A stretch of 64,000 bases of DNA from Natronobiforma cellulositropha (GTDB taxonomy: Archaea; Halobacteriota; Halobacteria; Halobacteriales; Natrialbaceae). The notes beneath the pieces were generated by a model that saw only the letters and a program-made list of their open reading frames with translations, had not been told where the DNA came from and searched no databases. Each line of letters starts with the position of its first letter. Position 1 is the stretch's first letter. Positions 35,452 through 44,313 of the stretch are shown here, in pieces. Made by a program: the position numbers and the translations under genes. The DNA is taken from NCBI RefSeq assembly GCF_025629245.1, contig NZ_JANZXN010000015.1, forward strand, positions 228,614 to 292,613. The letters run 5' to 3'.

Positions 35452-36666
35452 TCACACGTCCTTCGTAGCGATCACTGTCCGCGTTCCCGACTCGTGAACC
35501 CCAACGATAGTGACGTCTGACCCCGACTGTACGTCGACTGTGTAGCTCTCACCGACTGCAGGCTCCGTGACCGTCTCGGCGACGTCCCCGTCGACGAGAA
35601 TCTCGAGTGTGACCTCGTTGGCGCCCTGACTGAGCGACGTGATCAGCACCTGGACGGTCTCGCCGTCGTACTCGAGGGAGACGCCCGCCCTGACAGGCTC
35701 CTGGTCCGACGCCTCGGGTTCGAACGACTCGAGGTCTCCCGTCGGTACCGTCGCCGAGACGGTGACGACCCGCCCCTCGCGCGAAACGTCGGTGTCGTGA
35801 AAGCGCTCGAGGTCGACCATGGCGTCTGCGGCCTGCGCTGCGGTCTCCGGGTCCGCCTCGGCGTCCGCCGGGAAGAGGTAGCCACCGACGAACTGGATCC
35901 GGTCCGGGCCGAACCACCACGCCATCGCGTTCCCCTCTCGGGGTTCGCCCGTCGCGTCCGCCTCCAGCCTGAACGTGACGAACGCTGGGTCGTCGGTTCG
36001 AGCCTCGACGGCCGACTCGAGGAGCAGTGCTGCATCGGCGTCGGTCTCGAGTAGCCGTGGGGCGTCCCCACGGCCGGTCTCGAGCAGGGACGGGGTCGAG
36101 ACCGGCTGTGCCGTCGCGGACAGCGTCCGCTCGCTGAGGACGAGCGTCGAGGAGTCGAACGCGACGGCGTCCGTCCTGCGGTCTGTGACGTCGATCACTG
36201 TGAACTCCCCGACAGTTCGCTCGTTCTCACCCTCCTCACGGAGTGCTGTAGCCACCGCGTCGGTGTCGAACGAGCCTTCGAAGACGATTCCACCGCTGAA
36301 CACCAGAAAGGCGTCTATCGCGGTCGGGTCCGAGAGGAACTCGACCTCGTCGTTCATCTCGTCACGCAGGTCCGCAAAGAGCGGTTCTGCGGCCGGGTCG
36401 ACCGCGTCGTACTCGAGTGCGGCGAACTCGAGGAGGTCGTACTCGTAGGTCTCCTCGGCCGGCAGCCACCGTTCGTAGAGGGGTCTCGTTGTGTGGGGTC
36501 CCGAAGCGGTATCGTCGCCCCCGGCACTCCCCGGGGCGTCGTCGTCGCTCGTCGGGGCGTCGTCGCCGGCCGATGATTCGAGGTCGGCCGACTCGACACA
36601 CCCTGCCAGTGCGAGCGCACTCCCGAGTGGAACCGAGGCGACCAGCCGCCGTCTCGTCAAGTCCAT
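35452..36666 (-). CDS. Haloarchaeal surface lipoprotein, unknown function
   Basis: The 404-residue protein has a twin-arginine lipoprotein signal (TRRRLVASVPLGSALALAGC), a Ser/Asp/Gly linker (about 28-60), and a long acidic body that repeats mixed alpha/beta motifs, ending in a beta domain (VSLEYDGETVQVLITSLSQG). No catalytic motif is recognised. It would be membrane-anchored on the outer face. The start at 36666 places the RR motif at the N-terminus. Confidence 0.85.
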   Translation of the reverse strand: MDLTRRRLVASVPLGSALALAGCVESADLESSAGDDAPTSDDDAPGSAGGDDTASGPHTTRPLYERWLPAEETYEYDLLEFAALEYDAVDPAAEPLFADLRDEMNDEVEFLSDPTAIDAFLVFSGGIVFEGSFDTDAVATALREEGENERTVGEFTVIDVTDRRTDAVAFDSSTLVLSERTLSATAQPVSTPSLLETGRGDAPRLLETDADAALLLESAVEARTDDPAFVTFRLEADATGEPREGNAMAWWFGPDRIQFVGGYLFPADAEADPETAAQAADAMVDLERFHDTDVSREGRVVTVSATVPTGDLESFEPEASDQEPVRAGVSLEYDGETVQVLITSLSQGANEVTLEILVDGDVAETVTEPAVGESYTVDVQSGSDVTIVGVHESGTRTVIATKDV

Positions 36667-36790
36667 ATGCTGACAGAAATGGTGGTGGAGTAAATACGTT
36701 TCTGTAGGCCGAGACGTATTCGCCCGCGACGTCGCTGCGGTCGCAGGCCAGAGAGAACGCCGACCGCGAGGAGGTGTGGACCCCCGCCGT

Positions 36791-37930
36791 TCAGCGGGAA
36801 CGGACGGGTGGCGTCGACTGCACCGAAGGCGACTGGGTGTCACAGTCGACGCCGGTGTCGATTTGCTGAGCACGTCCGGTCTCGCTCGAGCGATAGATCG
36901 CGTCGATAATCTGCTGGACCAGGAGCGCTTCCTCGACGGTGTTCTCGGTCGGTTCCTCGCCAGTGACGACGGTCTCGAGGAACGTCTGGTCCTGCTCTTT
37001 GTAGCCGAGCATCGACGCGTCGCCGGTCAGTTCGACGTCGGCGTAGTGGTCACAGCCGACCGTTCCGGTCTCGAGTATCGAGAGGTTCGTGCTACCGAGG
37101 GAGAGTCGCGCGCCCGCCTCGGTGCCGCGGATGTGGAGGTCGGAACTCGGCTCACGGTTGGTCGCCCAGGCGGCCTCGAGACTGATCGTCTGGCCGGTTT
37201 CACAGCGGATGAAGGCGGTGACCGAGTCGTCGACCTCGTAGGTGTCGTTGCCGGCGTTCCAGTTGCTGCCGAAGCCCTCCGGGTCTGCGTACTCCTCGTC
37301 GCGTCCGAACGTCGAACGTGCCACCCCACTGACCTCGACGACCTCCGGGAAGTCGAGCACGTAGAGCGCGAGATCGAGTGCGTGGACGCCGATGTCGATC
37401 AGCGCACCCCCACCGGCGAGTTCGGGGTTGGTGAACCACGACCCCGGTCCCGGGACGCCTCGGCGGCGGATGTAGTTCGCCTCGACGTGGGTCAGGTCGC
37501 CGAAGCGGCCCCCCTCGTGTTGCTGTGTGAACATCGCCGTTCCCGCCGCGTGGCGGTTGTGGAAGCCAACCATGCAGATTCCGTCGGCCGCCGCTGCGGC
37601 GTCGGCGATCCGTTGAGCGGACTCGAGCGTGTGCGCGAGCGGTTTCTCGACGAGGACGTGACAGCCTGCCTCGAGCGCGGCGACGGCGATGGGTTCGTGA
37701 AACCGGTTCGGCGTCGTGACGATGACGGCATCGACCGCCTCGTCGACGACGAGATCCTCGTGGTCGTCGTAGGTGGTCACGCCGAACTCGCCGGCGAATC
37801 GGTCGCGTTGCTGGGGTGAGACGTCGGCACCAGCGACGACCTCCGCCCCCAGGTCGCGGACGCTGGCTGCGTGGAGGTGGCCCATCCCCCCCAGTCCGAC
37901 GATCCCCACGCCGACGTCTCGCGAAATCAC
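36791..37930 (-). CDS. Gfo/Idh/MocA family oxidoreductase
   Basis: The 379-residue protein has the Rossmann GIVGLGGMGHLHA at residues 8-20, the EKPLAHT Lys near 95 and the C-terminal domain with GGGALIDIGVHALDLALY (the catalytic His). The family oxidises or reduces sugars, inositols and similar pyranosides with NAD(P); the substrate is unknown. It starts at a GTG (37930) about 20 bp from an AATTTATT element. The last 30 residues are low complexity. Confidence 0.92.
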   Translation of the reverse strand: MISRDVGVGIVGLGGMGHLHAASVRDLGAEVVAGADVSPQQRDRFAGEFGVTTYDDHEDLVVDEAVDAVIVTTPNRFHEPIAVAALEAGCHVLVEKPLAHTLESAQRIADAAAAADGICMVGFHNRHAAGTAMFTQQHEGGRFGDLTHVEANYIRRRGVPGPGSWFTNPELAGGGALIDIGVHALDLALYVLDFPEVVEVSGVARSTFGRDEEYADPEGFGSNWNAGNDTYEVDDSVTAFIRCETGQTISLEAAWATNREPSSDLHIRGTEAGARLSLGSTNLSILETGTVGCDHYADVELTGDASMLGYKEQDQTFLETVVTGEEPTENTVEEALLVQQIIDAIYRSSETGRAQQIDTGVDCDTQSPSVQSTPPVRSR

Positions 37931-38055
37931 GTCGAAACCCCCAATTTATTCGGCTGAGTGCGACGGAGGGATCGATCAACCGAGTGTTGCGCTCGTGTTC
38001 GAAGCGTGTGCCAGCAGTTCATCGATAGATATGCAGCATGCGACCGAAATAAGGG

Positions 38056-38096
38056 TTGTGACTGATTATGCAATACGAATCGTAAGACAGTCACAA
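38056..38096. promoter_or_regulatory. Nested inverted repeats in an AT-rich intergenic region
   Basis: TTGTGACTG and CAGTCACAA are perfect 9-bp arms separated by 23 bp. Nested almost concentrically inside is TACGA-A-TCGTA (38074-38084). The region 37931-38254 has no gene that I see; it lies upstream of the Gfo/Idh gene, 126-166 bp from its start. Confidence 0.45.
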
Positions 38097-38254
38097 TTTC
38101 CAGAACGTTTTGCCAAAATCCGAGTGAATCGTTCAGTAAGATCGAATTACGGGCGGTGAATGTGTAGGTTTCGTAGCCGGCACCCGGCACCTGCCGTCGA
38201 CGCTCACGTGCCTGTGTCGGGCGGACGCTCCTCACCAGCCCTGGACCGGGCCGG

Positions 38255-39541
38255 TCACGCGCTCCGCTGGGAATCGACGAGTTCGACGGTGACCCGCGGG
38301 TCGGTGCCGGTCGCACTCTGTAACCGCTCTCTGACGATCTCGACCAGTTCAGGCGGTTCGTCTGCCCCCGGCGGCCGTTCGACGAGGACGGTCACGTCCG
38401 GACGCGTCCCGAGGTAGACGTCGACCGGTTCGTACTCGACGGCCACCTCGTGGAACCGGAGGTCCTCGAACAAGGGGTCGTCGCTCATCGCCTCGAGTTC
38501 GCTCGAGACGTCGTGCTCGACCGCTGCACTCTGGTACGTGCCGTAGGTGACGCCCGCGAGCACGAGCGAGAGGACGGCGATGGCGACGACGAGAACCGTC
38601 ACCCGCGAGCGCAGCGCCTCGAGTGCGCGGTCGGTTCCGGCGACGTGCTGGGGCCGGTAGCCCGAGAGCCAGAGGATCAACAGCGCCGTCAGGTTGATCG
38701 AGAGGAGGTTGACCAACACGAGCGTCCCCGCGGTCACCACGACCAGCGGATGTCCCCAGGCCACGCCGAGACCCACCGTCGCCGCCGGCGGAACGAGTGC
38801 GACGGCGATGGCGACGCCGACGAGCACCGACCCGACGTTGCGCGTCAGACTCACCACCCCCGCCGCGCCCGACCCGAGCGCGAGAAACAGCGAGAGGACG
38901 CCCGGCGTGGTTCGTTCGTGTATCTCCGGGACCGTCGTGATGTCGAACCCTGGAGGCAACAACACCGTTCCCCGGAGGGAGATACCGATGAGCGCGGCCG
39001 TCACCACCACGAGGAGCAGTCCGACGGCCTGGAAGCGAACGCCTCGAGCGGCCAACTCGTCGTCGTCGACGACGACCCCGACGCTCGCCGCGAGTGCCGG
39101 TCCCATCAGCGGCGCGACGACCATCGCACCGATGATCGTCGCCGCCGAGTTCAACAACAGTCCGGCCGTCGCGATCACCGTACTCAACACCAGCAACGCG
39201 AGGTACGTCGAGCGCTCGGGGGCGAGTTCTCTCGCCCGCGCCTGTAACTCCTCTCTCGAGATGCGCGTACCGGAGAACTGGCGGCGCAACTGTTCGGCCT
39301 GCCGGGAGACGACCGTCTCCGCCGAGAGGACGACCGTGTACGAGTCCTCGTCGAGACCCGCCTCCCGCAGTCGCTCGAGCAACGGTTCGACACCGTTCGG
39401 AGGGACCGGAACCGAGACGATGGCTTCGAACCCACCCGGACCGACCTCCTCGGTGACGGCGAACGCCGTCCCCTCACGCTCGAGCGCGTCGATCACGAGT
39501 TCGCGTTCACCAACCGGGACGAGTACCTGCACGAGTCGCAT
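38255..39541 (-). CDS. DUF389 (TIGR00341) membrane protein
   Basis: The 428-residue protein has an N-terminal ferredoxin-like soluble domain (MRLVQVLVPVGERELVIDAL), then about six helices with the DUF389 core (STVIATAGLLLNSAATIIGA, VVAPLMGPALAASVG, VGVAIAVALVPPAATVGLGV), and a C-terminal soluble domain. The family is widespread and uncharacterised, with a transport-like core. The start at ATG 39541 precedes the conserved MRLVQV. Confidence 0.92.
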   Translation of the reverse strand: MRLVQVLVPVGERELVIDALEREGTAFAVTEEVGPGGFEAIVSVPVPPNGVEPLLERLREAGLDEDSYTVVLSAETVVSRQAEQLRRQFSGTRISREELQARARELAPERSTYLALLVLSTVIATAGLLLNSAATIIGAMVVAPLMGPALAASVGVVVDDDELAARGVRFQAVGLLLVVVTAALIGISLRGTVLLPPGFDITTVPEIHERTTPGVLSLFLALGSGAAGVVSLTRNVGSVLVGVAIAVALVPPAATVGLGVAWGHPLVVVTAGTLVLVNLLSINLTALLILWLSGYRPQHVAGTDRALEALRSRVTVLVVAIAVLSLVLAGVTYGTYQSAAVEHDVSSELEAMSDDPLFEDLRFHEVAVEYEPVDVYLGTRPDVTVLVERPPGADEPPELVEIVRERLQSATGTDPRVTVELVDSQRSA

Positions 39542-39632
39542 ACACCAGGTAGGCGAGCCAACGGGGTAGGAGGCGTTGGCTCCGAGCGTGACTCTCACCG
39601 GGACCGAAACGATACGCCCGTCCGGGCCGGTC

Positions 39633-40484
39633 TCAGAACTCGTGGCGGCCTTCGTCCGTGATGACGCTCTCGAGCAGCGCGACCGGCGTCGCGTCGTAGT
39701 TCGGATTCTCGACCGAGAAGCCGTCGACTGGCTCGAGCATGACCTCACTGCCCGAGCGGAACTCGTTCTCGAAGACGAACCCCTCGGTGACGACCTTTGC
39801 GGCCGAGCCGAGGACGGTGACGGGCACCTCGAGGTAGTTCGCCGCGGCGGCGATGGGGAAGGTGCCGACGCGGTTGTAGAGGGTGTCCTCGACGATGCAG
39901 TCCATGCCGACGACGACGCGGTCGCACGTCTCGAGGACGTAGCCGCTGGCGCTGTCGGTGACGAGCGTCACGTCGACTCCCTCCACCGTGGCGAGCTGAC
40001 GGGCGGTCTTCCGGCCGATGTAGCGCGGGCGCGCCTCGGTGACGTAGACGTCGAACGTCTTTCCGGCGTCGGTGGCGAGTTCGAGCGCCTCGATCACCGT
40101 CGAGGAGTAGTCGTGCGTGAGAATCGTCGCGCCGTCGTCGAGAACCGCCGCGGCGTTCTCCGCGGCGAGTCGCTTGCCGTCTTCGATCCGAGCGACGACC
40201 TCGTCGATCGTCTCCGCGGTCAGCACTTTCGCGTCTTCGACGCTCTCGGATTCCCCCGAGACGACCGTGTCGACGACGTCGTGGATCGCGGTCTGTAGCG
40301 AGGCGTGGGAAGGGTTCGCCCGGCGGAGCGCGCCGGCGTTTCGCTCGAGCGAGCGCGTGTACTCCTCGACGGTGGCGAACTCCCGGTCGAACAGCTCCTC
40401 GAGCGAGCGAGCCGCCTTCACGGCGACTACGGAGGAGCTGTGGGTCTGCATCTCTCGGATCTCCTCGGCCGTCTCGTCGATCAT
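39633..40484 (-). CDS. eIF2B/R15P-isomerase-like protein
   Basis: The 283-residue protein belongs to the eIF2B alpha/beta/delta, MtnA and ribose-1,5-bisphosphate isomerase superfamily (DYSSTVIEALELA, YVTEARPRYIGRKTARQLA, VVVGMDCIVEDTLYNRVGTF). It is shorter than true R15P isomerases (about 320 residues) and not a translation factor in any proven sense in archaea. A role in nucleoside or AMP turnover is possible. Confidence 0.85.
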   Translation of the reverse strand: MIDETAEEIREMQTHSSSVVAVKAARSLEELFDREFATVEEYTRSLERNAGALRRANPSHASLQTAIHDVVDTVVSGESESVEDAKVLTAETIDEVVARIEDGKRLAAENAAAVLDDGATILTHDYSSTVIEALELATDAGKTFDVYVTEARPRYIGRKTARQLATVEGVDVTLVTDSASGYVLETCDRVVVGMDCIVEDTLYNRVGTFPIAAAANYLEVPVTVLGSAAKVVTEGFVFENEFRSGSEVMLEPVDGFSVENPNYDATPVALLESVITDEGRHEF

Positions 40485-40613
40485 ACTCGAGCAGACTCCG
40501 CTGTGAGCAAAAGGTGTTCCGGGTACGGCTGGCTCCTCCGGCGCCTGGAGACGCGAGGACGACGCCGACGCCTGGACGATGCCCTTAGGATGCGACGACG
40601 CCTACACCCACCG

Positions 40614-40934
40614 ATGACCGTCACCGTCACCTACACCTGTCCACACTGTGGCGCGGTCCGGCCCGTCGAGCGGGAAGCCGAACTGGCCGACAGATCGGTC
40701 ACGATGGGACCACAGGCGGGCTGGGAGTACGCCACGCCCGACGACCCGGCGCGCGAGTCGGCCGACGGTCTCGCGTTCGTCTGTGGCGACGGCGAGACGA
40801 GAACGCTCGAGGGCGAGCCGGCTGCGGGCTGTGGCCGCCCGTTCTACCTCAACTTCGTCCGCTTCGAACACGGCGTCGAACTCGAGCCCGAACCGCCGAC
40901 GTACGGCGGCCCGCGGTTCGATTTTCTCCCCTGA
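40614..40934 (+). CDS. Small zinc-ribbon-like protein
   Basis: The 106-residue product has a CPHC pair near the N-terminus (TYTCPHCGAVRPVE) and single Cys in FVCGDGE and GCGRPFYLNF, giving four Cys that could hold one zinc ion. The family is not recognised. The ATG at 40614 starts right before the Cys motif. Confidence 0.75.
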   Translation: MTVTVTYTCPHCGAVRPVEREAELADRSVTMGPQAGWEYATPDDPARESADGLAFVCGDGETRTLEGEPAAGCGRPFYLNFVRFEHGVELEPEPPTYGGPRFDFLP

Positions 40935-40987
40935 GTCGCGAGCGGGCGAACACAACGCTTTTCGAGCGCGCGTCTCGAAGCGGTGGC

Positions 40988-42091
40988 ATGGACGAAGACG
41001 CCGTTCGCGAGCGGTTACGAACTGTCGAGGACCCGGAACTCGGCGACGACATCGTCTCTCTCGGTCTCGTCAACGACATTACCGTCAGCAGCGAGGGTGA
41101 CCGATCCGACGACGAGCGAGCGGCCGTCGCTATCGACCTCGCTCTCGGGGCCCCGTACTCCCCGACGGAGACGGCCATCGCGGGAGCGGTCAGAGACGCC
41201 TTCGCCGAGGACGACATCGAACCGGACCTCTCGGCGAGCATCCCCGGCCGGGACGACCAGGCGCACGCCGAAGAGCCGGTGCTCCCGAACGTCAAGAACG
41301 TCATCGCCGTCTCCTCGGGCAAAGGCGGCGTCGGGAAGTCGACCGTCGCGGTCAACCTCGCGGCCGGGCTCGCCCAGTTGGGCGCGCGCGTCGGACTCTT
41401 CGACGCGGACATCTACGGGCCGAACGTGCCGCGAATGGTCGACGCCGACGAACCGCCGATGGCGACCGAAGACCAGACGCTCGTTCCGCCGGAGAAGTAC
41501 GGCGTGAAGCTGATGAGCATGGCGTTTCTCGTCGGCGAGGACGACCCAGTCATCTGGCGGGGACCGATGGTCCACAAGGTGATCACCCAGCTCACCGAGG
41601 ACGTCGAGTGGGGCCACCTCGACTACCTGATCATCGATCTGCCGCCGGGGACGGGCGACACCCAGCTGACGATGCTCCAGACGATTCCCGTCACCGGTGC
41701 GGTCGTCGTCACGACCCCTCAGGAAGTCGCTCTCGACGACGCACGGAAGGGACTCCAGATGTTCGCCCGCCACGACACGGTCGTCCTCGGCATCGCCGAG
41801 AACATGGCGACGTTCGTCTGTCCCGACTGCGGAAGCGAACACGACATCTTCGGCGAAGGCGGCGGCGAGGCGTTCGCCGACGTCCACGACCTGCCGTTTC
41901 TCGGCTCGATTCCCCTCGACCCGCGGGTTCGAGCGGGCGGCGACGCCGGCGAACCGACCGTCCTCGACGAGGATGGCGAGACCGCAGACGCCTTCCGAAC
42001 GCTCACCGAGAACGTCGCGAACAACACCGGTATCGTCCACCGCCAGGCGGTCTCGACGGCCGTCGAGAAGCGGACGCCGCCCGAGGAGTAG
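40988..42091 (+). CDS. Mrp/NBP35-type Fe-S cluster carrier
   Basis: The 367-residue protein joins an N-terminal MIP18/DUF59 domain (residues 1-85) to a ParA-type ATPase (VIAVSSGKGGVGKSTVAVNL near 108, YLIIDLPPGTGDTQL) and the CPDC pair near 279 that binds a bridging Fe-S cluster in this family. It would carry Fe-S clusters to apo-proteins. The start is GTG/ATG in context GGC-ATG at 40988. Confidence 0.95.
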   Translation: MDEDAVRERLRTVEDPELGDDIVSLGLVNDITVSSEGDRSDDERAAVAIDLALGAPYSPTETAIAGAVRDAFAEDDIEPDLSASIPGRDDQAHAEEPVLPNVKNVIAVSSGKGGVGKSTVAVNLAAGLAQLGARVGLFDADIYGPNVPRMVDADEPPMATEDQTLVPPEKYGVKLMSMAFLVGEDDPVIWRGPMVHKVITQLTEDVEWGHLDYLIIDLPPGTGDTQLTMLQTIPVTGAVVVTTPQEVALDDARKGLQMFARHDTVVLGIAENMATFVCPDCGSEHDIFGEGGGEAFADVHDLPFLGSIPLDPRVRAGGDAGEPTVLDEDGETADAFRTLTENVANNTGIVHRQAVSTAVEKRTPPEE

Positions 42092-42148
42092 CGCCCCGTC
42101 TCGAGCGGAGAGCGCGTGGCTTTTCCCTCCGCCGGCCGAACGACGGGC

Positions 42149-42781
42149 GTGGACGCGAACCAGCAAAGCCGGGCGAACCCGTTCGGCATGGACGAACACT
42201 GCCGTAACTGTCCGGCCCTCTGTGAGACGCGCACGCAGGTGGTCCACGGCTACGGCGACGTCGCCGCCGACTTCCTGTTCGTCGGTGAACGGCCGAGTAC
42301 GGGCGCAGACGAGGTCGGCGTCCCCTTCGCGGGCGACGAACGCGGCGAGCGCTTCCAGCGCATCCTCCAGCGCCTCGGTCTCTGCATGATGGGCTCTCCG
42401 CTCGAGCGACCCACCCTCCAGAACGTCTACCTGACGACGCTCACGCGCTGTCGCGACCCCGAGCGGCGGCCGACCGACGAGGAAGTCGACACCTGCGAAC
42501 CCTACCTCAACGCCGAGATTCGGATGATCAACCCACAGATTCTGATCCCCGTCGGCGAGCGCGCGCTAGCCGAACTCGCCAGGGAGTACACGACGACGCC
42601 GGCCGACCGTCTCGACCTCGAGCGCGATCACGCGACGACGGTCCGCGGCCGTGGCTTCGAACTCGTCCCGATGATCGACCCGCTCGAACAGACCGACGAC
42701 CAGACCCAGGACTGGGTCGAACACTTCGCCGCGCTCATGGCGAGCGATTACCGCCAGACGAAAGGCTCGCGCGAGCGCTGA
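42149..42781 (+). CDS. Uracil-DNA glycosylase family protein
   Basis: The 210-residue protein has an N-terminal Cys cluster (HCRNCPALCETR), the GERPSTGADEVGVPFAGD motif in the place of the family 4/5 GEAPG water-activating loop, NVYLTTLTRCRDPERRPT and a fourth Cys in VDTCEPYL, which together suggest a 4Fe-4S cluster. GER in place of GEA is odd. It would remove uracil from DNA. I chose the GTG at 42149 (VDANQQSRANPFGMDEHC); GTG 42116 and ATG 42188 are alternatives. Confidence 0.85.
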   Translation: MDANQQSRANPFGMDEHCRNCPALCETRTQVVHGYGDVAADFLFVGERPSTGADEVGVPFAGDERGERFQRILQRLGLCMMGSPLERPTLQNVYLTTLTRCRDPERRPTDEEVDTCEPYLNAEIRMINPQILIPVGERALAELAREYTTTPADRLDLERDHATTVRGRGFELVPMIDPLEQTDDQTQDWVEHFAALMASDYRQTKGSRER

Positions 42782-42782
42782 C

Positions 42783-43007
42783 CTACCAGTAGGGATTCTC
42801 GAGCCAGCGGTCCGAACGCGCCCCGGCGGCGAACAGCGCGAAGACGACGACGGCCGTCAGGACGAGCGTCGCGACCGTCGGCGCGATCAGCGAGCCGTCG
42901 GCTGGCTCGAGTGCGAGCGTCGAGAGCAGCGTCCAGCCGCCGAGGGCCGCGGTGACGGCGACGAGCAGGGCGGCGAGAACGCTAGCGAGGCGGCTCGGGA
43001 GTGTCAT
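42783..43007 (-). CDS. Two-helix membrane protein
   Basis: The 74-residue product has two hydrophobic segments (LASVLAALLVAVTAALGGW and TVATLVLTAVVVFALFAAG) and ends DRWLENPYW. It is convergent with the glycosylase gene. It looks like a conserved haloarchaeal small membrane protein; function unknown. Confidence 0.75.
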   Translation of the reverse strand: MTLPSRLASVLAALLVAVTAALGGWTLLSTLALEPADGSLIAPTVATLVLTAVVVFALFAAGARSDRWLENPYW

Positions 43008-43139
43008 AGCTCCGTAGACGGCTTCCGGCCGGATAAACGGTCTCCCGAGGCGAGTGACAGGAGTGCGAGCGCACGGTGGGCCGTGGCGACTGCGAGCGTG
43101 AAACGCCGCGTTCAAGGCGGCCGCGGTCGTGGTCTCGGT

Positions 43140-43880
43140 ATGATCGTCGTCGTTCCCGTCGACACCCGTTCGGCCGCCCACCCCACGACGCTCGTCGAGG
43201 AGACGGACCTGACCGCCGCCGACGCGACGACGCTCGCTCGAGCGGCGGCCGTCGACGTGCTCCGAGCGGTCGCAGCGAGCGGTGGCGAGTTGCTGGTCAA
43301 CTACCGCGAGGAGGCGGACGCGGGCGGGGACGGCGAAGACACCTCAGCCGCAGCGGCCGACGCCGCCGCCCTCGTCGAAGCGGCGCTCGACTCGAGCGAG
43401 GACGTCCGTCTCGAGCGTCAGGTCGGCTCGGGCGAGAGCGCGCGCATCGGAAACACGGTGACGCACTTACTCGAGCGCGAGGAGCACGCGAGCGTCGGCG
43501 TGCTGAGTCCGTACGCGCCGCTCGTCTCGCGTACGGAGATCGACGGCGCGGCGATGTCGAGCAGACGCAGCGAAGTCGTCCTCGGGCCGACGGACGGCGG
43601 CGCGGTGTACCTGTCGTGTTTCACCGAACCGATCGACTTCACCGACGCCTACCGAACGCCCGCGCTCTCGCGGGTCGCCCGCCGCGCACACGACGCGGAC
43701 CTCGGCGTGGGCTTCGCGCCGATGGTGCCGACGCTCGAGACGGAGGCGGGCCTGTGTGCAACGATTGCCGGACTCGAGGCGCGCCGACTCGCCGGGCGGG
43801 CGATTCCCGAGGCGACCGCGGCGGCCGTCACCGAACTGGGGCTGATCGTCGAGGAGGGACCTGCAGTCGGGCGGAACTGA
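43140..43880 (+). CDS. DUF2064/GT-A-like protein
   Basis: The 246-residue product has a nucleotide-sugar-transferase-like layout: MIVVVPVDTRSAAHPTTLVE at the start, ARIGNTVTHLLEREEHASVGVLSP, and SRRSEVVLGPTDGGAVYLSC in the middle, which is the most conserved part. It resembles DUF2064, a glycosyltransferase-like family in which catalytic residues are often poor. The start at 43140 is the first ATG after the preceding GC-rich spacer. Confidence 0.75.
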   Translation: MIVVVPVDTRSAAHPTTLVEETDLTAADATTLARAAAVDVLRAVAASGGELLVNYREEADAGGDGEDTSAAAADAAALVEAALDSSEDVRLERQVGSGESARIGNTVTHLLEREEHASVGVLSPYAPLVSRTEIDGAAMSSRRSEVVLGPTDGGAVYLSCFTEPIDFTDAYRTPALSRVARRAHDADLGVGFAPMVPTLETEAGLCATIAGLEARRLAGRAIPEATAAAVTELGLIVEEGPAVGRN

Positions 43881-43927
43881 GCGGAGACCGACAACGCTTT
43901 TTAACCCGCTCTGGAAGTGGTACTCGA

Positions 43928-44011
43928 GGTGGGGTGGCAGAGCGGCCCAACGCGGTTGCCTTGAGAGCAACTGGCTGTCAAGCCTCATGGGTTCAAATCC
44001 CATCCCCACCG
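43928..44011 (+). tRNA. tRNA-Ser(UGA)
   Basis: The 84-nt gene folds as a class II tRNA. The acceptor is GGTGGGG with CCCCACC. The anticodon stem is GTTGC/GCAAC with loop CTTGAGA (anticodon TGA). The long variable arm is GGCT-GTCA-AGCC, and the T arm is ATGGG-TTCAAAT-CCCAT. The discriminator is G, as archaeal SerRS requires. CCA is not encoded. The 3' end is copied downstream (see the repeat entry). Confidence 0.97.
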
Positions 44012-44313
44012 TTTTGCTGCGAACAATTGCGACGAGCGGAGCGAGGAGTCTGTGAGCAGCAACGCGAAACGGATGGGTTTGAATCAGGGAAGTCGCAGCG
44101 CGCGAACGGAGTGAGCGCGACCGTCTTCCCGTGGTTCAAATCCCATCCCCACCGCCTTTCCACGAGAGAATACGGCACGGTAGGATTCGAAGTACGGAAC
44201 GTGGGAGGAAGTGACCGACGTTCAGGCGGTGCACCCATCCCCACCGCTTCTCTGAGAGCCGACACGGTGGGCGGTGCGTATCGGCGAGCGAGACGTCCAG
44301 TGAGACCCACCGT
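44012..44313 (+). repeat. tRNA-Ser(UGA) tail repeats
   Basis: A first unit (44012-44154) ends with a 22-bp exact copy of the tRNA 3' end (44133-44154). Hairpin I is TTGCTGC/GCAGCAA (44014-44062). Hairpin II joins GGATGGGTTTGAA (44071-44083) to the copied T arm and acceptor strand, with inner pairs GGGAAG/CTTCCC and GCGC/GCGC. A degenerate second unit ends with CCCATCCCCACCG at 44234-44246. A further hairpin, ACGGTGGG/CCCACCGT (44264-44313), closes the region. No protein gene is seen here. Confidence 0.85.

Noticed and set aside
38160..38417. Open frame between the Gfo/Idh gene and the DUF389 gene
   Set aside because: It is mostly the antisense of the DUF389 3' end and Ser/Arg-rich.
44133..44154. 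Possible additional tRNA genes in the tail repeats
   Set aside because: Only the T arm and acceptor 3' strand are present; no anticodon arm or 5' acceptor strand exists in any unit.
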